DNA of 64,000 nucleotides from an uncultured Polaribacter sp. (GTDB lineage Bacteria; Bacteroidota; Bacteroidia; Flavobacteriales; Flavobacteriaceae). The position numbers and the translations under genes were made by a program. Shown one piece after another: positions 57,180-64,000 of the stretch. Each line of letters opens with the position of its first letter. The stretch's first letter is position 1. The stretch lies in the NCBI GenBank assembly GCA_943846595.1, contig OX044355.1:1329501-1393500 (forward strand). Direction: 5' to 3'. Under the pieces are notes generated by a model that had not been told where the DNA came from, searched no databases, and saw nothing but the letters and a program-made list of their open reading frames with translations.

Positions 57180-57217
57180 AAAAAACCTGATAGATTTATT
57201 TCTATCAGGTTTTTTTA
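57180..57217. terminator. Bidirectional terminator after gapA
   Basis: A 10-bp stem ACCTGATAGA (57185-57194) / TCTATCAGGT (57201-57210) with a 6-base loop, flanked by A-run and T-run. It serves gapA and the minus-strand ridA, which converge here. Confidence 0.9.
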
Positions 57218-57232
57218 GTCGATTACTGAAAA

Positions 57233-57613
57233 TTACTTTACTGCAATCATACTAATTTCCACATTTACAAACTTCGGTAAGTTGGCCACTTCTACCGTTT
57301 CTCTTGCAGGAGCAGTTTCTTCGTTAAAATAGGTAGCGTATACGGCGTTTATTTCTCCAAAATGATGCATGTTAGAGATAAAAATAGACGTTTTGATGAC
57401 GTTTTCAAAAGTCATTTCGGCAGCTGCTAAGACAGCTTTCATATTTTCCATGACTTGAGTTGTTTCTGCCTGAATACTCTCTAAAACCAATGCGCCTGTA
57501 GTAGGGTGTAATGCAATTTGTCCAGAAGTATATAGCGTGTTTCCGGTTAAAACTGCTTGGTTATAAGGCCCTATGGGTGCTGGTGCTTTAGAGGTAGTAA
57601 TTATTTTTTTCAT
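57233..57613 (-). CDS. ridA: RidA family reactive intermediate deaminase
   Basis: Small trimeric enzyme (126 aa) that hydrolyses reactive enamine/imine intermediates from PLP enzymes. SKAPAPIGPYNQAV is the N-terminal mark, the key Arg is in APARETVEVANLPK, and the final Glu is in VEISMIAV. It lies 68 bases downstream of lptD on the same strand, an order common in flavobacteria, and ends at the shared terminator. Confidence 0.93.
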   Translation of the reverse strand: MKKIITTSKAPAPIGPYNQAVLTGNTLYTSGQIALHPTTGALVLESIQAETTQVMENMKAVLAAAEMTFENVIKTSIFISNMHHFGEINAVYATYFNEETAPARETVEVANLPKFVNVEISMIAVK

Positions 57614-57681
57614 TTTTTAAAATTCTCAATATTGAAATGTATATTTTTTGTCAGAATGTGACTGTCGAAGCCTATTTTTAT

Positions 57682-60378
57682 TTAAAATAATCGTCTATCT
57701 GGCGGCTTGTTTTTATCCCATTTTAAATCTTGCAATACGGTAGATTTTACACCAATAAAAAAGGTGTAAGAGGAAATGTTACCAAATGGAACCCAATTAA
57801 AATTGAATTGCCAGCTGTCTAAGTCTCTTGTAAAATTGAATCTTGAGAAAGTAAAAGCACCATCTTTTAAATCATACCCAGAGGAATAGCCCACTTTCCA
57901 TTTGGGCGACAATTCTAAGTTTCCACTAAACATGACCGAATGACTTCTTATTTCACCAGGTTCTCTTCCATTATTCGTATAGGTTGCTGCATAAGCTAAA
58001 TTGATACTCCAAGGAATGTCTGCCTTGTAGAGCTCAGTTTCAACCTCTTTGTTTTGATTGTTGTTATTGTTGGCGCCCGTTTGTGAAAATCGATTGGTTG
58101 GGTTAATGTTTCCGCCAATTACATCAGGTGTATTTTGCGCCCCATTTCCACTATTTGTTTTGTTTTTATCATCTTTGTCCTTGCTAAAATCAGCACTAGA
58201 CAAACTGTAGTTGGCCGATAAATTTGCCGTTTCTATTCTGAAAATATTCTTATTAAACTTATCAATAGAGAATCCTTCTTCATTTATTTGATAAGGATCT
58301 AATGAGGCGTTGAAATTTAGGGCCATTTTATCATTAAATAAGCGAGTCCCTGCATTGACGTTTAAATTACTCCAACCCAAACTGTCTGCAGCGATATTGT
58401 AGGCGGTACTGAAGTTTAAGTTATTTAAGATGGTTATTTTTTTATCTTCTTCATCACTATCTGGATCTTTAGGTGCCATTTTAGCCTCCACAACATTGTT
58501 TATAGATATACCAACAGAATTACTTAATCCAGAATTTGGTGCACCATAAATACCTACATTATTATCAAAAGGAGTGTAAGTTTCAATATCGAGTGGATCT
58601 GCAGTTCGTTGCACCCGTTCTTCATATTTACGTGCAAAATCGGGGGTGTAATTATAAGAGATAGAAGGTCTAATAGTGTGTCTTATTGCTTTTAAGCGTC
58701 CTTTCTTAAATTTAAATGTCCCATAAATATTGGTAGATAAGCTAACCCCGGTATTGTATTCTCTGAAAGATTTAAAACCACGGATCGTATCTGTAATTAC
58801 CTCTTGATCGGTTTCGTTATAGGTTTTTTTGAGATAGTTGAAATTCCAAATTTCCTGATAAGAGACGCTTGGAGAAAGTGTAAAATATCGAAAAGCTTTT
58901 ACATTGGTACTCGTTCCAGTTCTGTGTTTGATTCCCGATTTGGCCGAACGAAACATTGCTGAAGTTAAAAATTCGTCTTCCGTTGTGTTAATTCGATATT
59001 CCCCTTGCATTGCATAGTCAAAACCCATTTTCTGAAGCGGATTTTTCTTAACGCCTCCTTTCCCTTCAAAAGGAAAAATCTTTGATATGGTAAGGTTTAC
59101 AGAAGGAAAGGTCATGTTGATAGACTGGTTATTCGTATTTTGAGTATGCGTTGCTGCAACCGAAAGATTAAAAGGAGTTCCCACAAATCTTTTTGAATAA
59201 CTTACAGAAGAATTAAAGGTATTTGTTAAAAACTGATTGGTATTGAATTCGTTTAAACTCTCTCTAAAAAAACGACTACTTCCTAGATTAACAGAGGCCG
59301 TAAATCTAGAATTCGGATTTGCTTTAGAATCTTGAGAATGACTCCATCGAACATTAAAATTAGTTGATTTGTTGTAAGTTGAAAACCCTCGGATTCCCTG
59401 AACAATATTCTCGAAACTTATATTGAAACTCCCACTGTAACGATATCTTAAATTGTAATTTGAAAATCCTCTTAAACTCCAACTTCCGTTAGAATAAGCA
59501 TCACCTCTTACCGCCAAATCTACATAATCACTTATGGCAAAATAATAGCCGCCGTTTTGAAAACCAATTCCTCTACTCGAACTCCCTGTGTCAAAAGCAG
59601 GGATTAAAAATCCAGAAACACTTTTTTCACCCAATGGGAAATAGGCAAAAGGCAATACCAAAGGAGTTGGAATATCGGCAATGACCAAGTTGCTAGCTCC
59701 AACAATTATTTTCTTTCCTGGAACTAATTTTGCTTTATTTGTGGTGATATAATAGTCGGGATTCTTCTCATTGTCTGAAGTTGTAAAACGTATTTTTCGT
59801 ACATAAATCGTAGAATCATTAACACGCTTTGTTTTTTTACCATAGGTAAACATTTCACCCTGCTTGGTTTTTAAACCGTAGATTAAGGCTCTTTTACTTT
59901 TAAAATTGTAAAGCAAAGAATCTTGTTCTGTTTCCTCATTCCCTTGTTTAAAATAAGGTCGTTGCGTGTATCCAGTGCTGTCTATAATTCCTTTTGCGAA
60001 TAAAGTTTCTTTCTTATAATCAACGACAATAATTCCAGCTTTTAAATCAATTTCTCCATAGATTAAAACAGCTTCATTGTATAAAGTCAATGTTTCTTCT
60101 TTTGCATTTTGGATGGTATAATCTTTGGCATCATGGATAATAATATCCTGAATAGACTCTTTTGGTTTGATAGAGTCCAAGCCCATTGTGTCTACTTTTT
60201 TTATAAAAAGACTATCTTTTTTCTTTTCTGGAATTGTTTTTGATTGCCTTGGTTTCAAACTATCAAATCGCATACTCGGTAGGGAAAGTGATTTCGTTTT
60301 TTCGATATCTTGAGAATACCCTTTTTGAAACACAAAAAGAGCGAAAAATAAAAGAATGTATGATCGGTTTGATTGCAA
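57682..60378 (-). CDS. lptD: LPS assembly outer-membrane protein LptD (Bacteroidota type)
   Basis: Outer-membrane barrel of 898 aa that inserts lipopolysaccharide into the outer leaflet. The signal peptide is at 1-22 (ILLFFALFVFQKGYSQ). An N-terminal beta-jellyroll/OstA-like part (about 75-240) with NAKEETLTLYNEAVLIYGEIDLKAG is followed by the barrel, starting near VLPFAYFPLGEKSVSGFLIPAFDTGSSSRGIGFQNGGYYF. A low-complexity Asn/Lys-rich insert lies at about 740-785 (NNNNQN). The start is a TTG; no better ATG exists in frame. A homologue of the classical LptD cysteine pairs is not evident. Divergent from the amidase gene. Confidence 0.85.
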   Translation of the reverse strand: MQSNRSYILLFFALFVFQKGYSQDIEKTKSLSLPSMRFDSLKPRQSKTIPEKKKDSLFIKKVDTMGLDSIKPKESIQDIIIHDAKDYTIQNAKEETLTLYNEAVLIYGEIDLKAGIIVVDYKKETLFAKGIIDSTGYTQRPYFKQGNEETEQDSLLYNFKSKRALIYGLKTKQGEMFTYGKKTKRVNDSTIYVRKIRFTTSDNEKNPDYYITTNKAKLVPGKKIIVGASNLVIADIPTPLVLPFAYFPLGEKSVSGFLIPAFDTGSSSRGIGFQNGGYYFAISDYVDLAVRGDAYSNGSWSLRGFSNYNLRYRYSGSFNISFENIVQGIRGFSTYNKSTNFNVRWSHSQDSKANPNSRFTASVNLGSSRFFRESLNEFNTNQFLTNTFNSSVSYSKRFVGTPFNLSVAATHTQNTNNQSINMTFPSVNLTISKIFPFEGKGGVKKNPLQKMGFDYAMQGEYRINTTEDEFLTSAMFRSAKSGIKHRTGTSTNVKAFRYFTLSPSVSYQEIWNFNYLKKTYNETDQEVITDTIRGFKSFREYNTGVSLSTNIYGTFKFKKGRLKAIRHTIRPSISYNYTPDFARKYEERVQRTADPLDIETYTPFDNNVGIYGAPNSGLSNSVGISINNVVEAKMAPKDPDSDEEDKKITILNNLNFSTAYNIAADSLGWSNLNVNAGTRLFNDKMALNFNASLDPYQINEEGFSIDKFNKNIFRIETANLSANYSLSSADFSKDKDDKNKTNSGNGAQNTPDVIGGNINPTNRFSQTGANNNNNQNKEVETELYKADIPWSINLAYAATYTNNGREPGEIRSHSVMFSGNLELSPKWKVGYSSGYDLKDGAFTFSRFNFTRDLDSWQFNFNWVPFGNISSYTFFIGVKSTVLQDLKWDKNKPPDRRLF

Positions 60379-60440
60379 TGCTATAAATGCTATTTTTGTA
60401 CAATGGTAAAAGTAGGGTTCAATGTTTGAAGCACCAAACT

Positions 60441-60448
60441 TACATTTG
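60441..60448 (+). promoter_or_regulatory. Candidate -7 box (TACATTTG) for the amidase gene
   Basis: Matches TAnnTTTG, 23 bases before the ATG at 60472. A TTTG at 60425-60428 is too close to serve as a standard -33 box. Confidence 0.3.
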
Positions 60449-60471
60449 CCAAAATTAGTTAAATTTTATTG

Positions 60472-61566
60472 ATGAATTTTCTACGAAACCATAAAATTAA
60501 GTCCAAAACTAAAAATATATTTTTTTTAGCATTTTTTTGTTTTTTTATGACAGTTAGTCTGGAGTTAGCGGCTCAAAAAAAGTATGTAGTTGTTTTAGAC
60601 GCAGGGCATGGAGGTAAAGATCCTGGTAATACTGGAAATGGATACAAAGAAAAGAACATAGCACTTAAGGTTGCTGTAGCTGTTGGAAAACAGCTGCAAA
60701 AGGAAGATGATATTAAAGTCGTCTTTACTAGAGATGAAGATGTTTTTATCGATTTATGGAAAAGAGGGGATATAGCAAATCAAGCAAAAGCGGATTTATT
60801 TGTTTCCATTCACTGTGATTCTCATACATCAAATGCTTATGGAGCAGGAACTTTTGTTCTAGGAATTCGAGGAAATAAGAAGAATTTAGAAATTGCAAAA
60901 AGAGAAAATGCTGTAATTCTTTTAGAAGATAATTACAAACGATACGAGGGATTTGATCCCAATTCAGCCGAATCAATGATTGGTTTATCCCTTTTACAAG
61001 AAGAAAATTTAGATAAAAGTTTAACAATTGCTAGTTACATTCAGTCAAATTTCACAAAAAAATTAAAAAGATTAGATCGAAAAGTAAAACAAGATAATTT
61101 TCAAGTGCTCAGAGAAACAATCATGCCAAGTGTTTTAATAGAATTGGGTTTTTTAACCAATAGAAATGAAGGCCGTTATTTAAACTCGAAAAAAGGACAA
61201 AAAGCATTGTCAAATTCTATAGCTCTTGCCATCAAGAAATACATTAATCAATTAAAGTTAAATACCATTTCAATGGTAGATGAAGTAGTCATTGAAAAAA
61301 GTATGACTGAAATTCAATACAAAATCCAAATTGCCTCAGGTAAAAATAAAATAGCCACTAAATCATATAATTTTAGAGGTCTTAGGAATGTAGAAAGAGT
61401 TGATGTTGGATCCTTTTTTAAATACTATTATAGCAATTCTAAGGTGTTAGAAAAGGCAAAAAAAGCGTTAAAATTAGTAAAGAGAAAAGGATATAAAACA
61501 GCCTATATAGTCGCTTTTAAAAATGGCGAAAGAATCCCGTTAAAAGAAGCTCAGAATATGCAATAA
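60472..61566 (+). CDS. N-acetylmuramoyl-L-alanine amidase with SPOR-like C-terminal domain
   Basis: Periplasmic zinc amidase (Amidase_3, AmiC-like) of about 364 aa that cleaves peptides from peptidoglycan. After a signal-type hydrophobic segment (about 17-35), the zinc residues appear in VLDAGHGGKDPG, the Glu in YKEKNIALKVA, the His in FVSIHCDSH and the catalytic Glu in VLIELGFLTNRNEG. The last ~85 residues (QYKIQIASGKNKIATKSYNF to the end) resemble a SPOR domain that binds denuded septal glycan. ATG at 60472 is chosen over the adjacent TTG at 60469. It is followed by the mlaD-like gene after 58 bases, which has its own TAATTTTG box at 61594-61601. Confidence 0.92.
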   Translation: MNFLRNHKIKSKTKNIFFLAFFCFFMTVSLELAAQKKYVVVLDAGHGGKDPGNTGNGYKEKNIALKVAVAVGKQLQKEDDIKVVFTRDEDVFIDLWKRGDIANQAKADLFVSIHCDSHTSNAYGAGTFVLGIRGNKKNLEIAKRENAVILLEDNYKRYEGFDPNSAESMIGLSLLQEENLDKSLTIASYIQSNFTKKLKRLDRKVKQDNFQVLRETIMPSVLIELGFLTNRNEGRYLNSKKGQKALSNSIALAIKKYINQLKLNTISMVDEVVIEKSMTEIQYKIQIASGKNKIATKSYNFRGLRNVERVDVGSFFKYYYSNSKVLEKAKKALKLVKRKGYKTAYIVAFKNGERIPLKEAQNMQ

Positions 61567-61624
61567 TTTAACACTTTTCCATAAAAATAGTATTAATTTT
61601 GTTAAAAGAACAAGAATAAAAAAT

Positions 61625-62590
61625 ATGTCAAAAGAATTAAAAACAGGAATTGTTGCTCTTGTAGTGCTTGCAATGACTTTCTGGGGGTATTCTTTCCTGA
61701 AAGGGGAAAATATTTTTCAACCCAATAACCGTCAATTTAAAGTAGCATACTCAAATATTGGTGGCTTAAGCAAATCAAGCTTGGTAACTATTAATGGTTT
61801 AAAAGTAGGAAAGGTTGATGAGATTTTATTCAACCCAGATTCAACAAAAAGAGGCAGTTTAATTGTCTTGTTTTCAATGGATGACCCGTTTGAGTTTTCA
61901 AAAAAAAGTATTGTCAAAATTTATTCACCAAGTCCACTAGGTGGTTCTAACTTGGCTATTATCCCAGATTATACGGGCGAGAATGCCGTTTCTGGAGATA
62001 TTTTACAAGGAGAAATAGAGTCGAGTTTGTTTACTTCTATTGGTGAGCGTTTAGATCCTATTCAAACCAAATTAGAACATGTAATCGTAAGTGCAGATAC
62101 GTTGTTTAAAAACATCAATGATATTTTAGACCAACGAACAATTCAAAGTGTAAAAAATTCAGTAAAAACGCTAGAACAATCTTTGGTAGATGTACGAACA
62201 ACCATACAAGCAGTAAATGGTATTATGGATGCTACATCTTCAGATCTAAAAGAAACAATGCAATATTCAAGGAATTTTGCAGAAAACTTATCGAAAGTTT
62301 CAGACACACTTGTCAATGCAGACTTAGGGAAAATTATGCGAGAAGCAGAAGTTACCTTGTTGACTGTTAATTCTTTATTAAAAGGAATTGATGAAGGGAA
62401 AGGATCTCTAGGGAAGTTTGTAAACGACAATGAGATGTATGACAATTTAACGAATGTATCTAAAGAACTCGAACAGTTGCTTAGAGAAATGAAATTAAAT
62501 CCAAAGCGTTTTGTGCATTTTTCTTTATTTGGAAAGCGTGCAACCCCTTTCAATCAACAGAACAACAATAATAATAAAACCAATCAATAA
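61625..62590 (+). CDS. MCE/MlaD-family lipid transport protein
   Basis: Inner-membrane-anchored protein of 321 aa. One transmembrane helix (about 6-24, TGIVALVVLAMTFWGYSF) is followed by an MCE domain (about 38-115: FKVAYSNIGGLSKSSLVTINGLKVGKVDEI and SPLGGSNLAIIPDY), and a coiled-coil-rich C-terminus (about 140-290). It likely binds phospholipid and forms a hexameric ring or tube with an ABC transporter (MlaE/MlaF) that is not in the window. It lies between the amidase and the Fe-S protein genes. Confidence 0.9.
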   Translation: MSKELKTGIVALVVLAMTFWGYSFLKGENIFQPNNRQFKVAYSNIGGLSKSSLVTINGLKVGKVDEILFNPDSTKRGSLIVLFSMDDPFEFSKKSIVKIYSPSPLGGSNLAIIPDYTGENAVSGDILQGEIESSLFTSIGERLDPIQTKLEHVIVSADTLFKNINDILDQRTIQSVKNSVKTLEQSLVDVRTTIQAVNGIMDATSSDLKETMQYSRNFAENLSKVSDTLVNADLGKIMREAEVTLLTVNSLLKGIDEGKGSLGKFVNDNEMYDNLTNVSKELEQLLREMKLNPKRFVHFSLFGKRATPFNQQNNNNNKTNQ

Positions 62591-62599
62591 TATTTCAGT

Positions 62600-63916
62600 A
62601 TGAATTATATTTCAAATGTACTTTTTGGAGTTTTATTAATTATCGGAATTGGTTTTTTTGTGAATAATATTCAGAAGCTTTTTCGAAATATAAAACTGGG
62701 AAAAAGTATCAATAGAAATGATAACAAGCTTCAACGTTTCAAAAACATGGCGATGATTGCTCTAGGACAGTCTAAAATGGTGAAGAGACCTTTTTCAGGA
62801 TTTTTGCATATTATTGTTTATATAGGTTTTGTAATTATAAATATCGAAGTTTTAGAAATTGTTGTAGATGGATTGTTAGGCACTCACCGTGTTTTTCAAC
62901 CCTATTTAGGAGACGCATTCTATGGTTTTTTAATTGGTGTTTTTGAGGTGTTAGCCGCACTTGTTTTTATTGCTGTAGTTTTATTTTGGTTGCGTAGAAA
63001 TGTGGCTAACATTAAAAGATTTTTAAGCAAAGAAATGACCGGTTGGCCAAAAAGAGATGGGAATTTAATTCTCTATTTTGAGATGGTGTTAATGTCATTA
63101 TTTATCATCATGAATGCTACTGATACTGCTTTTCAGGAAGCAGGAGTTGGAAATATTGTCAGTCAATTTGTAGCACCATTTTTTGAGGGTTATGCACCAG
63201 AAACCATTCATACAATAGAAAGAGCAGCCTGGTGGATTCATATTATCGGAATTTTAGTTTTCTTAAATTATCTGTTTTATTCAAAGCATTTACACATTCT
63301 TTTAGCCTTCCCAAATACTTATTTTGGAAATTTAAAGCCCAAAGGGCAATTCCCAAATTCAGAAGCAGTTTCAAAAGAAGTACAATTGGTGATGGATCCT
63401 TCTGCAGATCCTTATGCAATACCAGATGAAAGTGCAGAAGAGGAAGTTTCAGAAAAATTTGGTGCCTCGGATGTTGCCGATTTAAGTTGGGTTCAATTGC
63501 TAAATGCATATACCTGTACGGAATGTGGTCGTTGTACATCTGCTTGCCCAGCGAGTCTTACTGGAAAAGAATTGTCTCCAAGAAGCATTATGATGAAAAC
63601 AAGGGATCGTTTGGAAGAAGTTGGTAGAAATATCGATCAAAACAAGGGTACATTCAAAGACGACGGGAAACAATTATTAAATGATTATATCAGTCCAGAA
63701 GAGTTGTGGGCGTGCACAAGTTGTAATGCCTGTGTTGAAGAATGTCCCGTAAGTATCGATCCATTGTCTATAATCATGGATATGAGAAAATATTTGGTCA
63801 TGGAGCAAAGTGCTGCACCCCAAGAATTGAATATGATGATGACCAATATTGAAAATAACGGTGCGCCATGGCAATACAACCAACAAGACAGATTGAATTG
63901 GGCAAAAGAAGCTTAA
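62600..63916 (+). CDS. Membrane-bound (Fe-S) oxidoreductase subunit
   Basis: Protein of 438 aa. The N-terminal half has about five transmembrane helices (NarI-like, about 5-25, 70-95, 110-135, 165-185, 213-230). The C-terminal half is a heterodisulfide-reductase-like module with two [4Fe-4S] cluster motifs: CTECGRCTSACPA (about 310-322) and CTSCNACVEECPVS (about 374-387). It should pass electrons between the quinone pool and a soluble partner. The gene starting 44 bases later looks like the matching CCG-domain subunit. The precise donor and acceptor are unknown. Confidence 0.87.
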   Translation: MNYISNVLFGVLLIIGIGFFVNNIQKLFRNIKLGKSINRNDNKLQRFKNMAMIALGQSKMVKRPFSGFLHIIVYIGFVIINIEVLEIVVDGLLGTHRVFQPYLGDAFYGFLIGVFEVLAALVFIAVVLFWLRRNVANIKRFLSKEMTGWPKRDGNLILYFEMVLMSLFIIMNATDTAFQEAGVGNIVSQFVAPFFEGYAPETIHTIERAAWWIHIIGILVFLNYLFYSKHLHILLAFPNTYFGNLKPKGQFPNSEAVSKEVQLVMDPSADPYAIPDESAEEEVSEKFGASDVADLSWVQLLNAYTCTECGRCTSACPASLTGKELSPRSIMMKTRDRLEEVGRNIDQNKGTFKDDGKQLLNDYISPEELWACTSCNACVEECPVSIDPLSIIMDMRKYLVMEQSAAPQELNMMMTNIENNGAPWQYNQQDRLNWAKEA

Positions 63917-63960
63917 AATAATTTTTTACATTAACAATTTAAACGATTAAAGAATAAACT

Positions 63961-64000
63961 ATGAACGTACCTACAATGGCAGATATGATGGCACAAGGAA
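63961..64000 (+). CDS. Start of the next gene, probable (Fe-S)-binding CCG-domain protein (cut by window end)
   Basis: Only 13 residues are visible: MNVPTMADMMAQG. This start resembles the (V/K)PTMAEMMA opening of flavobacterial CCG-domain (cysteine-rich, HdrB-like) proteins that follow the membrane Fe-S subunit. The rest lies outside the window, so the call rests on context. Confidence 0.5.
   Translation, partial: MNVPTMADMMAQG

Noticed and set aside
62143..62553. Minus-strand open frame of 136 codons inside the MCE gene
   Set aside because: Shadow of the coiled-coil region of the real gene.

Overview
The window is chromosomal DNA from a marine-type Flavobacteriaceae bacterium (Bacteroidota). 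This rests on the strongly AT-rich composition, the gldJ-porU-porV block of the type IX secretion system (T9SS) and gliding machinery, a large GH81 laminarinase ending in a T9SS sorting domain, TAnnTTTG promoter boxes, A-rich leaders instead of Shine-Dalgarno sites, and the Bacteroidota-style CcsBA, TamB, LptD and DUF2892 proteins. Genus and species cannot be fixed by eye.

Region 1 (1-21.6 kb, all + strand) is a surface polysaccharide cluster. It opens with the end of a Wza-like SLBB export protein and a Wzz-like chain-length regulator. A 300-bp gap follows, whose last bases hold a hairpin containing an ops/JUMPstart-like GGTGGTAG element. Next come a TagD-like nucleotidyltransferase, UDP-glucose dehydrogenase and a UDP-glucuronate 4-epimerase-like enzyme. 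A tightly packed nonulosonic (pseudaminic-like) acid operon runs from pseB to pseI. It then continues into a flippase, a GT4 glycosyltransferase, an unknown GT-B-like protein, an EpsG/Wzy-like polymerase, a GT2 and an alkaline-phosphatase-fold protein. Between pseC and pseI there is no PseG hydrolase and no classical PseF. Instead there are an aldo/keto reductase, an SpsF-type cytidylyltransferase, a class III aminotransferase, a second GNAT, an SDR, a calcineurin-like phosphoesterase and an ATP-grasp enzyme. This is the best candidate for an undescribed pathway here.

Region 2 (21.7-27.9 kb) is an accessory junction: the secreted multidomain GH81 beta-1,3-glucanase, a small gene broken by two poly-A frameshifts, an uncharacterised nucleotidyltransferase, and a decayed tyrosine integrase on the minus strand that overlaps no intact gene.

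Region 3 (27.9-64 kb) is core genome: a BadF-type sugar kinase, murF, gldJ and, divergently, porU-porV, then cdd, a FabH-like synthase, guaA, a LysM lipoprotein, a TPR-like membrane protein, CcsBA, an LtaS-like sulfatase-fold enzyme, tsaD, tamB, a sodium:solute symporter, pfkA-gapA, ridA, lptD, a SPOR-tailed amidase, an MCE/MlaD protein and a membrane Fe-S oxidoreductase. A further gene is cut by the right edge. Much of this region serves the envelope: outer-membrane assembly (LptD, TamB, MlaD), peptidoglycan (MurF, amidase) and T9SS export. That export system would secrete the GH81 enzyme of region 2. No rRNA, tRNA or CRISPR array was seen.
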